From Haloarculaceae archaeon (lineage in GTDB: Archaea; Halobacteriota; Halobacteria; Halobacteriales; Haloarculaceae), in the NCBI GenBank assembly GCA_018609945.1, contig JAHENO010000035.1, forward strand, positions 1 through 34,911: 34,911 nucleotides of DNA. Reading direction: 5' to 3'. The notes beneath the pieces were generated by a model that was not told the origin of the DNA, ran no database searches, and worked only from the letters and a program-made list of their open reading frames with translations. How positions within the stretch are numbered: position 1 is the first letter of the stretch; each line of letters starts with the position of its first letter. Positions 9,504 to 20,071 of this stretch are shown piece by piece. The translations under genes were made by a program, and so were the position numbers.

Positions 9504-10886
9504 ATGGACAGACGGACGTTCCTGACACGGACCGGTGGAGTGGCGACTGTAACCCTGCTTGCCGGCTGTGGCGGCGACGGCGGGGGCAGCGACGGCGGGG
9601 ACGGCAGCGATGGCGGGAGCGACGGTGGCGACGGCGGTGACGGTGGCGGTGACGGCGGGGACGGCGGCGAGACGGCGACACCGAGCGACGGAGGCAGTAC
9701 GGACGGCGGAGCCGGCGAAATAAAGGTGGGCGTCCTGGTGCCGTTCTCGGGCGACTTCGCGTGGGTGGGAGAGAACGTGCTCCCGGTGACGCAGATGATC
9801 GCAGAGCAGATCAACAGCGAGGGCGGCATCGACGGCAAGGAGGTGACTGTCGTCCAGGGGGATACGGAGGCGTCGCCGGACGCGTCGCTGTCGGCCGCCA
9901 AGCGACTCATCGACGTCGAGGGGGTGACGGGCGTCATCGGCCCGACGAGCATCACCATGTCGGCCGTCTTCGACCAGTTCACAGAGAACGAGATCCCCAG
10001 CGTGACGCCGACGGCGGGCACGACGTCGCTCGACGACCGGGGTGGCGAGTTCGTCTTCCGAACTGTGCCCTCGGATTCGCTGGGTGGCCGCGCAATCGCG
10101 AAGGCCGCCCGCGAGGAGCAGTTCAACACCGTCCAGAGTTACAGCAGGATGACGATGCTGGTCGGGGACAAGGAGGTGTTCCAGTCCTTCAAGGAACCCA
10201 TCTCCTCGTCGTTCGAGGAGTTCGGCGGCACCGTCGCGGAGGCGATGGACATCAGGACCGGCAAGTCCTCCTACCAGTCGGAGGTCCAGTCGATGATGTC
10301 GACCGACCCCGAGATCACGGTGCTGGTCGCCTCCATCGAGGACAGCATCAAGGTCATGGAAGCGGCGTTCCAGGCCGGCTACGAGGGCAACTGGTTCCTG
10401 ACGCAGGACCAGACCAACGAGGACTTCCTCTCGCAGAGCGAGACCCAGGTCACGAACGGCGTCCTCGGACTCCAGGAGGCAGCCTTCCAGGAGGCCCAGG
10501 AGTCGGGCCGGTTGGCGGAGTTCGACTCGAACATCCAGGAGTACGCCGGCTGGGACGAGACCCGGCTGTTCGCGACCAACACCTTCGACGCGATGAACGT
10601 CATGGGGCTGGCGATGAAACAGACCGCCGCGAACGGCGAGGAGCTGACCGGCGCCAACATCGCCGGCAACATTCGGTCGGTGGCGAACCCGCCGGACCAG
10701 GCCGTGACGAGCTACGTCGAGGGGGCCAGCGCCATCGAGGACGGCACCGACGTCGACTACCGCGGGCTCGCGGGACCGATCGACTTCGACGACGTCGGCG
10801 ACATCCGCGCCCCGTTCTCGATCCAGATGGCCGACGGCGGCGAGTGGTCCGAGGCCGCCCGTCTCCCACCCGAAGCGCTCGAGTAG
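9504..10886 (+). CDS. livK: Liv-type ABC transporter substrate-binding lipoprotein (Tat, lipobox), canonical domain order
   Basis: MDRRTFLTRTGGVATVTLLAGC signal and lipobox, Gly/Asp-rich linker, then 'EIKVGVLVPFSGDFAWVGENVLPVTQMIAEQINSEGGIDGKEVTVVQGDTEASPDASLSAAKRLI'. Confidence 0.93.
   Translation: MDRRTFLTRTGGVATVTLLAGCGGDGGGSDGGDGSDGGSDGGDGGDGGGDGGDGGETATPSDGGSTDGGAGEIKVGVLVPFSGDFAWVGENVLPVTQMIAEQINSEGGIDGKEVTVVQGDTEASPDASLSAAKRLIDVEGVTGVIGPTSITMSAVFDQFTENEIPSVTPTAGTTSLDDRGGEFVFRTVPSDSLGGRAIAKAAREEQFNTVQSYSRMTMLVGDKEVFQSFKEPISSSFEEFGGTVAEAMDIRTGKSSYQSEVQSMMSTDPEITVLVASIEDSIKVMEAAFQAGYEGNWFLTQDQTNEDFLSQSETQVTNGVLGLQEAAFQEAQESGRLAEFDSNIQEYAGWDETRLFATNTFDAMNVMGLAMKQTAANGEELTGANIAGNIRSVANPPDQAVTSYVEGASAIEDGTDVDYRGLAGPIDFDDVGDIRAPFSIQMADGGEWSEAARLPPEALE
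9570..9680 (+). repeat. Low-complexity GGCGACGGN-type region encoding Gly/Asp linker of the substrate-binding lipoprotein
   Basis: Direct reading: GGDGGGSDGGDGSDGGSDGGDGGDGGGDGGDGG coded just after the lipobox Cys. Confidence 0.85.
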
Positions 10887-10896
10887 GCCAGCCAGG

Positions 10897-11778
10897 ATGG
10901 CCTCTGCGCTCTCGCAGTTCCTCCAGGCGGTGGCCTTCGGGCTGGTCGAGGCGAGCGTCATCTCCGTCGGTGCTGTCGGGCTCACGCTCTCCTACGGCGT
11001 CACCCGCTTCATCAACTTCGCGTACGGCGAATTTCTCGCCTACGGTGCCTTCCTGGCGTTCTTTCTCTCGGGGGCAGGGGCGGGCGTCGTGGGGCTCCCT
11101 GTCGCGGCCGTCGTCGCGGTACTCCTCGTCGGGGCGCTCGGGGTCGCTGTCTCCCGCGTGTTCTTCCGGCCCATCTCCGACCGGGGCGCGCTCCCGCTGT
11201 TGATCACGTCTATCGGCGTCGCATTCATCCTCCGGTACCTGCTGATCGCCGGCGCCAGTGCCGAGGCCAGACAGCTTCCCGTCCCGCTGATGCGGCCCGT
11301 CGAAGTCGCCGGGGTCGGCCTCACGCCGCTGGAACTGGGTGTCGTCGCCGTCTCGGTGGTGACGATGCTCGCGATCCATCTGCTCCTCCAGCGGACGATG
11401 CTCGGCAAGACGATGCGTGCGACCAGCGGCAACCGCTCGCTCGCGGAAGTCGCGGGCATCGATACTGACGCGGTCATCCGGAAGACGTGGTTCATCTCCG
11501 CGGCCGCCGGCGGCCTGGCTGGCATCCTCTATGGCGTCCTCTTCGCCCCCTTCCGCCCGACGTTCGGCTTCGGCTACCTCATCGTGGTGTTCGCGGCGAC
11601 GCTCCTGGGGGGAATCGGCCGTCCCTACGGCGCAATGCTCGGTGCCGTCCTGATCGGACTGATGATCAGCCTCGGGTCGACGTACCTCTCGGCCAGTTAC
11701 GACCAGGCGTATGCCTTCATAGCGCTCGTGGGCGTGTTGCTCCTCAGACCCGAGGGTATCCGCGGAGGCGAGTTCTGA
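10897..11778 (+). CDS. livH: Liv-type ABC transporter permease (LivH)
   Basis: 'VGAVGLTLSYGVTRFINFAYGEFLAYGA', 'LLITSIGVAFILRYLLI', 'GKTMRATSGNRSLAEVAGID' typical LivH. Confidence 0.93.
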   Translation: MASALSQFLQAVAFGLVEASVISVGAVGLTLSYGVTRFINFAYGEFLAYGAFLAFFLSGAGAGVVGLPVAAVVAVLLVGALGVAVSRVFFRPISDRGALPLLITSIGVAFILRYLLIAGASAEARQLPVPLMRPVEVAGVGLTPLELGVVAVSVVTMLAIHLLLQRTMLGKTMRATSGNRSLAEVAGIDTDAVIRKTWFISAAAGGLAGILYGVLFAPFRPTFGFGYLIVVFAATLLGGIGRPYGAMLGAVLIGLMISLGSTYLSASYDQAYAFIALVGVLLLRPEGIRGGEF

Positions 11779-12818
11779 TGGCGCTGCCCGGTATCGCCTC
11801 GTTTCTCGTGACCATCGGGACGCTCGCGTGCATCTGGGGCCTGCTCGCCCTGGGGTTGAACGTCCACTACGGCTACACAGGGTTGCTCAACTTCGGGCAC
11901 GTCGCTTTCTTCGCTGCCGGCGCGTACGCCTCGGCGGTCCTGACGATGCCACCGCCCGAACAGGTCTCGCAGGCCAACTACGTCATCGGGCTCGACCTCC
12001 CGATGCCGCTGGGATTCCCGGTGAGTCTCGCGGTGGCGGCGCTCGCGGGCGGACTGCTCGCCCTGCTCATCGGGTCAACGAGCGTCCGCCTCGGGTCACA
12101 CTACCTCGCTATCGCCACCTTCGCGCTGGCGGGCATCTTCGAAGACGTCCTCGTCAACGAGACGTGGCTGACGAACGGCACCTTCGGAATGAACAGCGTC
12201 CCGAAGCCGATGCGCGAGACGCTCGGCGCCGGGGGCTGGCAGGTGGCCTACCTCGCCTTCTCGGCGCTGTGTCTGCTCGGGGTGTACCTCCTGCTCGACC
12301 GCCTGATCGACGCCCCGTTCGGCCGCCTGTTGCGGGGCGTCCGCGAGAGCGAGGACGCCGCCCGGATGCTCGGCAAGGACACCAACCTGGTAAAACTCAA
12401 GTCCTTCGCCATCGGCGGGGCTATCGCCGGCTTCGCGGGCGGTCTCTACGCACACTTCCTCGGGAGTGTCGTCACCGAACAGTTCGTCGCCGGCGTCACC
12501 TTCGTCGTCTGGGCTGCCATCCTGCTGGGTGGCGTCGCCTCCTCGTCGGGAGCCATCGTCGGCGCGTTCCTCCTCATCGCCTTCCAGCAGTCGACGCGGT
12601 TCATCCTCACCATCTACGGGTGGATCCAGTCGGTGCTTCCCGAACCGCTGTCCGGGGTCCTGCCCGCGATATTCGCGCCGCTCCCCGATCACCCCTCGTT
12701 CGTCCCGAGCGTTCGGTTCATCGTCATCGGCTGTCTGTTCGTGCTCGTCATCCGGTACCGCCCGGAGGGACTCTTCGGCGATCCGAACGAAGTCACTGTC
12801 ATGGGTGAGGAAGAATGA
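11778..12818 (+). CDS. livM: Liv-type ABC transporter permease (LivM)
   Basis: 'ALGLNVHYGYTGLLNFGHVAFFAAGAYASAVL', 'RLGSHYLAIATFALAGI', 'GRLLRGVRESEDAARMLGKDT'. Confidence 0.93.
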   Translation: MALPGIASFLVTIGTLACIWGLLALGLNVHYGYTGLLNFGHVAFFAAGAYASAVLTMPPPEQVSQANYVIGLDLPMPLGFPVSLAVAALAGGLLALLIGSTSVRLGSHYLAIATFALAGIFEDVLVNETWLTNGTFGMNSVPKPMRETLGAGGWQVAYLAFSALCLLGVYLLLDRLIDAPFGRLLRGVRESEDAARMLGKDTNLVKLKSFAIGGAIAGFAGGLYAHFLGSVVTEQFVAGVTFVVWAAILLGGVASSSGAIVGAFLLIAFQQSTRFILTIYGWIQSVLPEPLSGVLPAIFAPLPDHPSFVPSVRFIVIGCLFVLVIRYRPEGLFGDPNEVTVMGEEE

Positions 12819-13626
12819 GTGTCGACCGGGCCGAGACCGAAACGAACGGCGACAGGCCGGAGGACTCGACGCTCCTTGCAGTCGACGGCGTCGTCAAACA
12901 GTTCGGCGGGTTGGTTGCGGTCGACGGCGCGACGTTCGGCGTCGAGGCCGGGTCCATCACGGGACTCATCGGCCCGAACGGTGCGGGCAAATCGACGCTG
13001 TTCGACTGCATCACGGGGGTCTACACGCCGGACGCGGGAACCGTGACCCTGGACGGCGAAGCGATTCAGGGCCTCTCGCCCAACCAGGTCGCCGCGCGGG
13101 GCGTCGGGCGTACCTTCCAGACGCCGAAGACGTTCCGCGGGATGACCGTCCGGGAGAACCTCGCGTTCGCCGCGCGGGAGCAGACCGGCGAACGCGCACT
13201 CGGCGCGCTGTTCCGACCCGGTCGGGTCGAGACCGAGGAGACGGCCATCCAGGAGACGGTCGACGAGACGCTCGAGTTTCTGGAACTGGACCACCTCGCC
13301 GAGGAGTACGCCGGCGGCCTCTCCGGCGGCCAGCGGAAACTCCTCGAACTCGGGCGGGTCCTGATGATGGACCCCGAGATCATCCTGCTCGACGAACCGG
13401 TCGCTGGCGTCAATCCCGCACTCACGGACGAATTGCTGGAGCGCCTCCACGAACTGAACGATCGCGGACGCACGATTCTCTTCATCGAACACGACATGGA
13501 CATCGTCATGGGCCACTGTGACAGCGTCGTCGTCCTGCACAACGGGCAGACGCTCGCCGTCGGCCCGCCCGAGATCGTCCAGGAGGACGACCGCGTCGTC
13601 GAGGCGTACCTGGGGGGGTACGACTG

Positions 13627-13627
<1 letters not shown>
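12815..13627 (+). CDS. livG: Liv-type ABC transporter ATP-binding protein (LivG)
   Basis: 'KQFGGLVAVDGATFGVEAGSITGLIGPNGAGKST', 'LSGGQRKLLELGRVLMMDPEIILLDEP'; 4-bp ATGA overlap with livM. Confidence 0.95.
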
Positions 13628-14394
<767 letters not shown>

Positions 14395-14401
14395 CGCGCC
14401 C

Positions 14402-15820
14402 TCAGCTTTCGTCCGGGAATATCTTCCCGGGATTGAGGATGCCCGCCGGATCGAGCGTCCGCTTTATACCCCGCATCGCGTCGACGGCAGCCTCGCCATG
14501 TTCGGCCGCGAGGTACTCCTGTTTGCCGGTGCCGATGCCGTGTTCGCCGGTGGCGGTGCCGCCGAGTTCGATCGCGCGTTCGACGAGTCGCTTCGAGATG
14601 GTCTCCCCGTTTGCAACCATCTCCGGGTCGTCGGGGTCGACCATCACGAAGTAGTGGACGTTGCCGTCGCCGGCGTGACCGAAACACGCGACCGTGATGT
14701 CGTACTCCTCGCCCAGCTCCTTGGCGTAGGTGACGATCTCGGGGTAGTCACTGATGGGGACCGTGACGTCGCCGGGCGTCAGCGGCGAGAGATCGGGGTC
14801 CCAGGGCTCGAATGCGTCGGCGAGTTCGCGGCGTGCCTCCCACAACTGGGCCATCTCGGCGTCGTTCTCCGCGACCTCGAACCGGTCGACGCCGTGTTCC
14901 TCGAAGATCGTCCGGCAGAAGTCGACCTCCCGTTCGATCCCGTGGTTCGCGTGGAACTCCAGGAAGACCATCGGCGAGTCCGGCAGGTCCGTATCGAGGT
15001 AGTCGTTCGATATCTCAGCCGAGAGTGCGTCGATGAGTTCGATCTTCGCGACGTCGACACCCGACTGGACCGCGTCGACGACCGCTGCGCTGGCTGCTTC
15101 GAGGTCCGAAAAGACTGCCCGGCCGCCCCAGACCTGCTCGGGCAACCCCGCCAGTTCCATCGTCGCGCGAGTGATGACGCCGAGCGTCCCCTCGCTGCCG
15201 ACCACGAGGTCCCCGAGATTGTATCCCGCCGACGTCTTGACGGCCTTGCTGCCGGCCGTGATCACCTCGCCGGTGGGCAAGACGATTTCGGCTTCGAGGA
15301 GCCAGTCGCTCACCTCGCCGTACTTGACGGTCTTCATGCCGCTTGCGTCGTTTGCGAGCATGCCGCCGATGGTCGAAATCTTCCCCGAGGAGGGCAACGA
15401 CGGAAGAAAGAGGCCGTGTTTCTCGACGGCCTCGTTGAGTTCGTCGCCGTAGACGCCGGGCTGGACGTCGACCTGGTGGTCCTCGGGCCGCACCGCCAGC
15501 ACCTCGTCCATCCGGCCCATGTCCATGCTGATGCCGTTGTGGAGCGGCACGGGGTTGCCCTCGAGGCTCGTCCCCGCGGCGTAGGGCGTGACCGGCACCC
15601 CACGCTCGGAGGCTGCACTGAGAATCGCAGAGACATCCGCGGTCGATTCGGGCCAGACCACCGCGTCGGGGAGCGTGCCCGCTTCCCGGTCGGTGCCCCA
15701 GTCGGTCGCGCGCTCGCGGCGGTCACCCCGGCCACGCGAAATCTGGTCGGCGTCGAGAACGTCGTCGAGAAACGCCGTGTCGTGGGTCGAACCACTGGAC
15801 GCAGTCGTATCCTGGCTCAT
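14402..15820 (-). CDS. FAD-binding oxidase (glycolate oxidase GlcD / D-lactate dehydrogenase family)
   Basis: MSQDTTASSGSTHDTAFLDDVLDA... 'VTPYAAGTSLEGNPVPLHNGISMDM', 'TIGGMLANDASGMKTVKYG', 'GHAGDGNVHY', 'GEHGIGTGKQEYL', 'LDPAGILNPGKIF'. Confidence 0.94.
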   Translation of the reverse strand: MSQDTTASSGSTHDTAFLDDVLDADQISRGRGDRRERATDWGTDREAGTLPDAVVWPESTADVSAILSAASERGVPVTPYAAGTSLEGNPVPLHNGISMDMGRMDEVLAVRPEDHQVDVQPGVYGDELNEAVEKHGLFLPSLPSSGKISTIGGMLANDASGMKTVKYGEVSDWLLEAEIVLPTGEVITAGSKAVKTSAGYNLGDLVVGSEGTLGVITRATMELAGLPEQVWGGRAVFSDLEAASAAVVDAVQSGVDVAKIELIDALSAEISNDYLDTDLPDSPMVFLEFHANHGIEREVDFCRTIFEEHGVDRFEVAENDAEMAQLWEARRELADAFEPWDPDLSPLTPGDVTVPISDYPEIVTYAKELGEEYDITVACFGHAGDGNVHYFVMVDPDDPEMVANGETISKRLVERAIELGGTATGEHGIGTGKQEYLAAEHGEAAVDAMRGIKRTLDPAGILNPGKIFPDES

Positions 15821-15902
15821 ACCGATGGATTGGTCCGTACGGTGATAAAAGCTGGCGACGGCTCCTCTGCACGTTTCTCTCTGGAGCGCGAGGAGTGCCG
15901 GC

Positions 15903-15912
15903 AAATAAATAA
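15903..15912 (+). promoter_or_regulatory. Candidate box A upstream of thioredoxin-like gene
   Basis: AAATAAATAA; about 30 nt upstream of ATG 15936 but only about 23 nt from GTG 15929. Confidence 0.45.
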
Positions 15913-15928
15913 CGAGTGAGGTGGTATC

Positions 15929-16315
15929 GTGGGGTATGTCACTCGAAACCAGGAGCCGAATCCCGTGTGGGTGGCCGACGCCTACGGGGACACGGTCGAG
16001 GTCCTCTCGGAGTACGGCGAGGAGGTGACGTTCAAGGTGTGGGGTGGCGACTGGTGCAAGGACTGCCGGGCCCAACTCCCGGACTTCGGGGCCGCACTCG
16101 AGGCGGCCGAGGTGCCCGACGAGAACGTTCTTCACCACGAACTCGACCAGGACAAGCAGGGACCCGGCGTCGAGGAGTACGGCATCGAGTACATCCCGAC
16201 GGTCGTGGTCGAACGCGACGGCGAGGAGATCGCTCGCTTCGTCGAGGAGGAGTCCGTTCCCATCGCCATCTACCTCGCTGACCGCCTGGAAGAGACCCTG
16301 GGACCCGTCGACTGA
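15929..16315 (+). CDS. Thioredoxin-family protein (start codon uncertain)
   Basis: 'FKVWGGDWCKDCRAQLPDFGAALEAA', 'YGIEYIPTVVVERDGEEIARFVE' (CxxC and cis-Pro region). Confidence 0.85.
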   Translation: MGYVTRNQEPNPVWVADAYGDTVEVLSEYGEEVTFKVWGGDWCKDCRAQLPDFGAALEAAEVPDENVLHHELDQDKQGPGVEEYGIEYIPTVVVERDGEEIARFVEEESVPIAIYLADRLEETLGPVD

Positions 16316-16333
16316 CGGGCCGGTTCGTGACCC

Positions 16334-18535
16334 TCACTCTCCCGGCGACAGGCGGTCGTCGGCCCAGTCGAGTGCCGCGTCGATGTCGTGTTGTGGCGGC
16401 GAGCAGGTGAAGGACCGACAGGCGTAGACGGTCGGGCGCCCGTCGCGCGCGCTCCGGTCGGCCCAGACCGGCGGTGCCTCGGACAGTCCGAGCGTCGCCA
16501 GCCAGTCGTCGAAGGTGCCACCGTCGGCGGGCCGTGGCGCGAGTATTCGGGACGGTAGATACCGGTCGGCGAGTGCCTCCCGCCACTCGGCAGGGAGATC
16601 GTCGGCGACGAGCGTCAGCTCCAGCGCGCCGGTCGCGTACGTATCGGCGGCGAGCGTGAGCGAGGCGTGCTGGAGCGGGTTCGATTCGACCTTGCTCCCG
16701 TGGGTTTCGAGGACGCGCCCGGCCACTGTCTCGAACCGGTCGTCCGCGCGGAAGTGGTCCAGCCCCAGCAACAGCGAGGCGGCGACGCCCGCGCTCGACG
16801 GCGTCGACTGGTCGGTCACCTCCTGTGGCCGTGCGATCAGTTGCTCGCCGCCGGCGGGCGTGAAATAGAGGGTCCCCGCCTCTGCGTCCCAGAAGCGCTC
16901 GGCGATGGCGTCCCCCAACGCCAGCGCAAACCCGAGGTGGTCGACATCGCCAGTGACCTGGTAGAGATCGAACGCTGCCCGCCCGAGATACGCGTAATCC
17001 TCGAGATAGCCATCGACTTTCGTCTCCCCGTCCCTGTACCGGCGCTGGAGGTGCCCGGCCCCGTCGTCCCAGAGGTGCTCGCGGACGAACCCGAGCGCCT
17101 CCGCCCCGACGTCTGCGTACTCGTCGTCGAGTACGAGCCCCGCCTCGGCCAGCATCGAGATGGCGAGTCCGTTCCAGCCGGCGAGTATCTTCTCGTCCCT
17201 CGCGGGCCGGGGCCGTCGGGCACGCGCCTGGAAGACCTGCTCGCGGGCCCGTTCGAGCCGGTCCCGGATGTCGTCCGCAGGCACGTCGTACTCTTCGGTC
17301 AGTTCCGCGACGCTGGCAGAGCGGGTCAGGACGGTCTGCCCGTGCTCGAAGTTGCCCGCCTGGGTGACGCCGTAGCGGTCACAGAACAGCGCGGCGTCGG
17401 TCTCGTCGTCGACGGCGTCCCGGACGCCGCCGGGCGTCCAGACGTAGAAGGCACCCTCTTCTTGCTCGCCCGACTCTCCATCGCTGCTCGCGGGTCGCTT
17501 CGCTCCCCGCTCGCTTTCGTCGCGGTCGTCTCCAGTTGGGACGACCGCGCTCCGCGCGTCGAGCGTGCTGTAGAAGCCACCCTCGGGATGCTGGAGTTCC
17601 CGCTGGAGGAACGCGATGGTCTCCCGGACGACCTCGGCATACCGCTCCCGGCCGGTGAGCTGGTAACCAGCCAGCAGCGCCCGCGGAATCTCGGCGTTGT
17701 CGTAGAGCATCTTCTCGAAGTGTGGCACCACCCACTCGCGGTCGGTGGTGTAGCGGTGGAACCCGCCGCCGACGTGGTCGTAGAGCCCGCGGTCGGCCAT
17801 CGCGTCAAGGGTCTCCTCGACGACTGCGCGGTACTCCTCACGGCCGGTCCGGTCGTGGGCCCGCACGAGGATGTCCAGGCGCCCGGCGTGGGGGAACTTC
17901 TGGCTGCGTCCCCAGCCGCCGTGTTCCCGGTCGGCGCCCCGCAGTGCTGCCTCTGCGGCCCGCTCCAGGGCGTCGCTGTCCGGCGCGCTGCCGGGCTGGT
18001 CGGGCACATCCTCGAGTTCGCCAGCGATGGCCCGTTTCCACTGTTCTGCGCGGTCCTCGATCTTCTCGCGTTCCTCCGGGTCGGTCCAGGCTCCGCTGAT
18101 GTCCTCCAACAACTGGACGAAGCCCGGCTGGCCGCGCTTTGGCTCGGGCGGGAAGTACGTGCCGACGTAGAAGGGCTTGCCCTCCGGGGTCAGCCAGACG
18201 GAGAGGGGCCACCCGCCGCGGCCGGTGACGCGCTGACAGATTGTCTGGTAGATCCTATCCACGTCCGGCCGCTCCTCGCGGTCGACCTTCACCGGGACGA
18301 ACCCGTCGTTGAGTATCTCGGCGACGCGCTCGCTCTCGAAGCTCTCCTCCTCCATGACGTGACACCAGTGGCAGGCCGCGTACCCCACAGAGAGGAAGAT
18401 CGGGACGTCCCGCTGGCGTGCGGCCTCGCGTGCGGTTTCGTCCCAGGGTTGCCAGTTGACCGGATTGTCCGCGTGCTGTCGGAGGTACGGGCTGCCCTCC
18501 TCGTCGAGACGGTTGCGGCGGGCTGGATCTGACAT
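16334..18535 (-). CDS. DUF255 / YyaL-type (thioredoxin-like N-domain plus alpha/alpha barrel) protein
   Basis: MSDPARRNRLDEEGSPYLRQHADNPVNWQPW..., 'SVGYAACHWCHVMEEESFE', 'DRIYQTICQRVTGRGGWPLSVWLTPEGKPFYVGTYFP', 'DGYLEDYAYLGRAAFDLY'; ATG at 18535 preferred over upstream 18607. Confidence 0.93.
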   Translation of the reverse strand: MSDPARRNRLDEEGSPYLRQHADNPVNWQPWDETAREAARQRDVPIFLSVGYAACHWCHVMEEESFESERVAEILNDGFVPVKVDREERPDVDRIYQTICQRVTGRGGWPLSVWLTPEGKPFYVGTYFPPEPKRGQPGFVQLLEDISGAWTDPEEREKIEDRAEQWKRAIAGELEDVPDQPGSAPDSDALERAAEAALRGADREHGGWGRSQKFPHAGRLDILVRAHDRTGREEYRAVVEETLDAMADRGLYDHVGGGFHRYTTDREWVVPHFEKMLYDNAEIPRALLAGYQLTGRERYAEVVRETIAFLQRELQHPEGGFYSTLDARSAVVPTGDDRDESERGAKRPASSDGESGEQEEGAFYVWTPGGVRDAVDDETDAALFCDRYGVTQAGNFEHGQTVLTRSASVAELTEEYDVPADDIRDRLERAREQVFQARARRPRPARDEKILAGWNGLAISMLAEAGLVLDDEYADVGAEALGFVREHLWDDGAGHLQRRYRDGETKVDGYLEDYAYLGRAAFDLYQVTGDVDHLGFALALGDAIAERFWDAEAGTLYFTPAGGEQLIARPQEVTDQSTPSSAGVAASLLLGLDHFRADDRFETVAGRVLETHGSKVESNPLQHASLTLAADTYATGALELTLVADDLPAEWREALADRYLPSRILAPRPADGGTFDDWLATLGLSEAPPVWADRSARDGRPTVYACRSFTCSPPQHDIDAALDWADDRLSPGE

Positions 18536-18623
18536 ACTGCCTCTCCGCGTTCCGCGAGCAAAAGGGATTGGACTGCGGGTCCGTGTGGGGGAGCCGAGAG
18601 CGGCCACTCACCATCGAAAGTGG

Positions 18624-19682
18624 TTACACAGACGCGATCCGCCGGCGGTGGATGATGCCCTGCATGTTGGCCGTCCTGCGAGCGAACTCGCGGAGAGCGT
18701 CGCTGGTCTCGCCCTCGTCGAGGACCAGCGGGCGGCCGCCGTCCCCGCCCTCGCGGACGGCGGGGTCGAGGGGAATCTCCCCGAGGAACGGCATGTCGAC
18801 GCTGTCGGCCAGTCGTTGCCCGCCACCCTCGCCGAAGATGGTGTGTTCGGTGCCACAGTCCGGACACCGGAACGCGGACATGTTCTCGACGATGCCGAGG
18901 ACGGGCGTCTCGTGTTCCCCGAACATCCTGAGTCCCTTCCGGGCGTCGTCGAGCGCGACTTCCTGAGGCGTCGTGACGATGACAGACCCCGAGACGGGGA
19001 CGCTCTGGAGGAGCGTCAGTTGCGTGTCGCCGGTGCCCGGCGGGAGGTCGACGACCATGTAATCGAGACTGCCCCAGCGGACGTCCTCCCAGAGCTGTGT
19101 GAGCACCTTGTGGACCATCGGGCCACGCCAGATGACGGGGTCGTCCTCGCCGAGCAGGAAGTCCATGCTCATCAGCTTCATCCCGAACTGCTCCGGGGGG
19201 ATGATAGTCTCGTCCTCGGTGGCCTGTGGCGGTTCGTCACTCCCGACCATCCGTGGAACGTTCGGCCCGTAGACGTCGGCGTCGAACAGGCCGACGCGAG
19301 CGCCCATGTCGGCCAGCCCGGCCGCGAGATTGACCGCAACGGTCGACTTGCCGACGCCGCCCTTGCCCGAGGCGACGGCGACGATGTTCTCGACGCCGGG
19401 GAGGACGCGGTCCTCGGGGTCGAGGCCGCGATCGATGGACGCCGAGAGATCGACCTCGTAGTCGAGGTCGGCGAGTGCCTCGCGGACCGCGCCGGCCATC
19501 GCGGTCTCGGTCGGGGAGTACGGCGCGCCCAGCGCGAGGTCGACGCGGACGACGCGGTCGGCGTCGTCGACGTCGATGCTGTTGACCAGCCCCAGCGAGA
19601 CGATGTCGTCCCCGAGGTCCGGATCGTCGACGCCCGCGAGACGCGTTTCGATACCCTCGACGGTCGGCTGATCTGCTGTCAT
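18624..19682 (-). CDS. Mrp/NBP35-type P-loop ATPase (Fe-S carrier), N-terminal DUF59/MIP18-like domain
   Basis: 'VASGKGGVGKSTVAVNLAAGLADMGARVGLFDADVYGPNVPRMVG', 'DYMVVDLPPGTGDTQLTL', 'NMSAFRCPDCGTEHTIFGEGGGQ'. Confidence 0.95.
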   Translation of the reverse strand: MTADQPTVEGIETRLAGVDDPDLGDDIVSLGLVNSIDVDDADRVVRVDLALGAPYSPTETAMAGAVREALADLDYEVDLSASIDRGLDPEDRVLPGVENIVAVASGKGGVGKSTVAVNLAAGLADMGARVGLFDADVYGPNVPRMVGSDEPPQATEDETIIPPEQFGMKLMSMDFLLGEDDPVIWRGPMVHKVLTQLWEDVRWGSLDYMVVDLPPGTGDTQLTLLQSVPVSGSVIVTTPQEVALDDARKGLRMFGEHETPVLGIVENMSAFRCPDCGTEHTIFGEGGGQRLADSVDMPFLGEIPLDPAVREGGDGGRPLVLDEGETSDALREFARRTANMQGIIHRRRIASV

Positions 19683-19759
19683 TGGTACACGTAGGCGCGC
19701 GTCCGACGAAAAGGATTGTGACCTGGGCGCCGACAGCGCGGAACGCGTGCGGGAGAGGA

Positions 19760-20071
19760 TCAGGGCCGGCGGAAGGTGTAGGCCAGCGTCCGGTCGTCGG
19801 CGTCGAGTTCGACGGTCACCTCGCCGCGCTCGTGGTCGAACACCAGCCGGTCTGCGGGACCCTGGAAGGAGTGCAGCGGCATTCCGGTATCGACGCGCCC
19901 GTCGGGGAGGACGGTGAAGTGGGTGACGCCCGCGAAGTCACAGCTCAGTGACCCGTCCTCCCGCTCCTGGAAGGCGTTGCCGGCGAAGCGGTCGAGTTCA
20001 CGACGGACCGACGCGCTGTCCGAGACCGGCACCACCACCCGACCGCCGTCTGTCGCCGGGGAGGACGTCAT
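19760..20071 (-). CDS. Small conserved haloarchaeal hypothetical protein
   Basis: MTSSPATDGGRVVVPVSDSASVRRELDRFAGNAFQEREDGSLSCDFAGVTHFTVLPDGRVDTGMPLHSFQG...; coherent acidic ORF downstream of mrp on same strand. Confidence 0.65.
   Translation of the reverse strand: MTSSPATDGGRVVVPVSDSASVRRELDRFAGNAFQEREDGSLSCDFAGVTHFTVLPDGRVDTGMPLHSFQGPADRLVFDHERGEVTVELDADDRTLAYTFRRP

Noticed and set aside
9471-10985. 504-aa minus ORF
   Set aside because: Antisense shadow of LivK; repetitive composition arises from the GD linker.
16667-18532. 621-aa + ORF
   Set aside because: Antisense shadow of the DUF255 protein.
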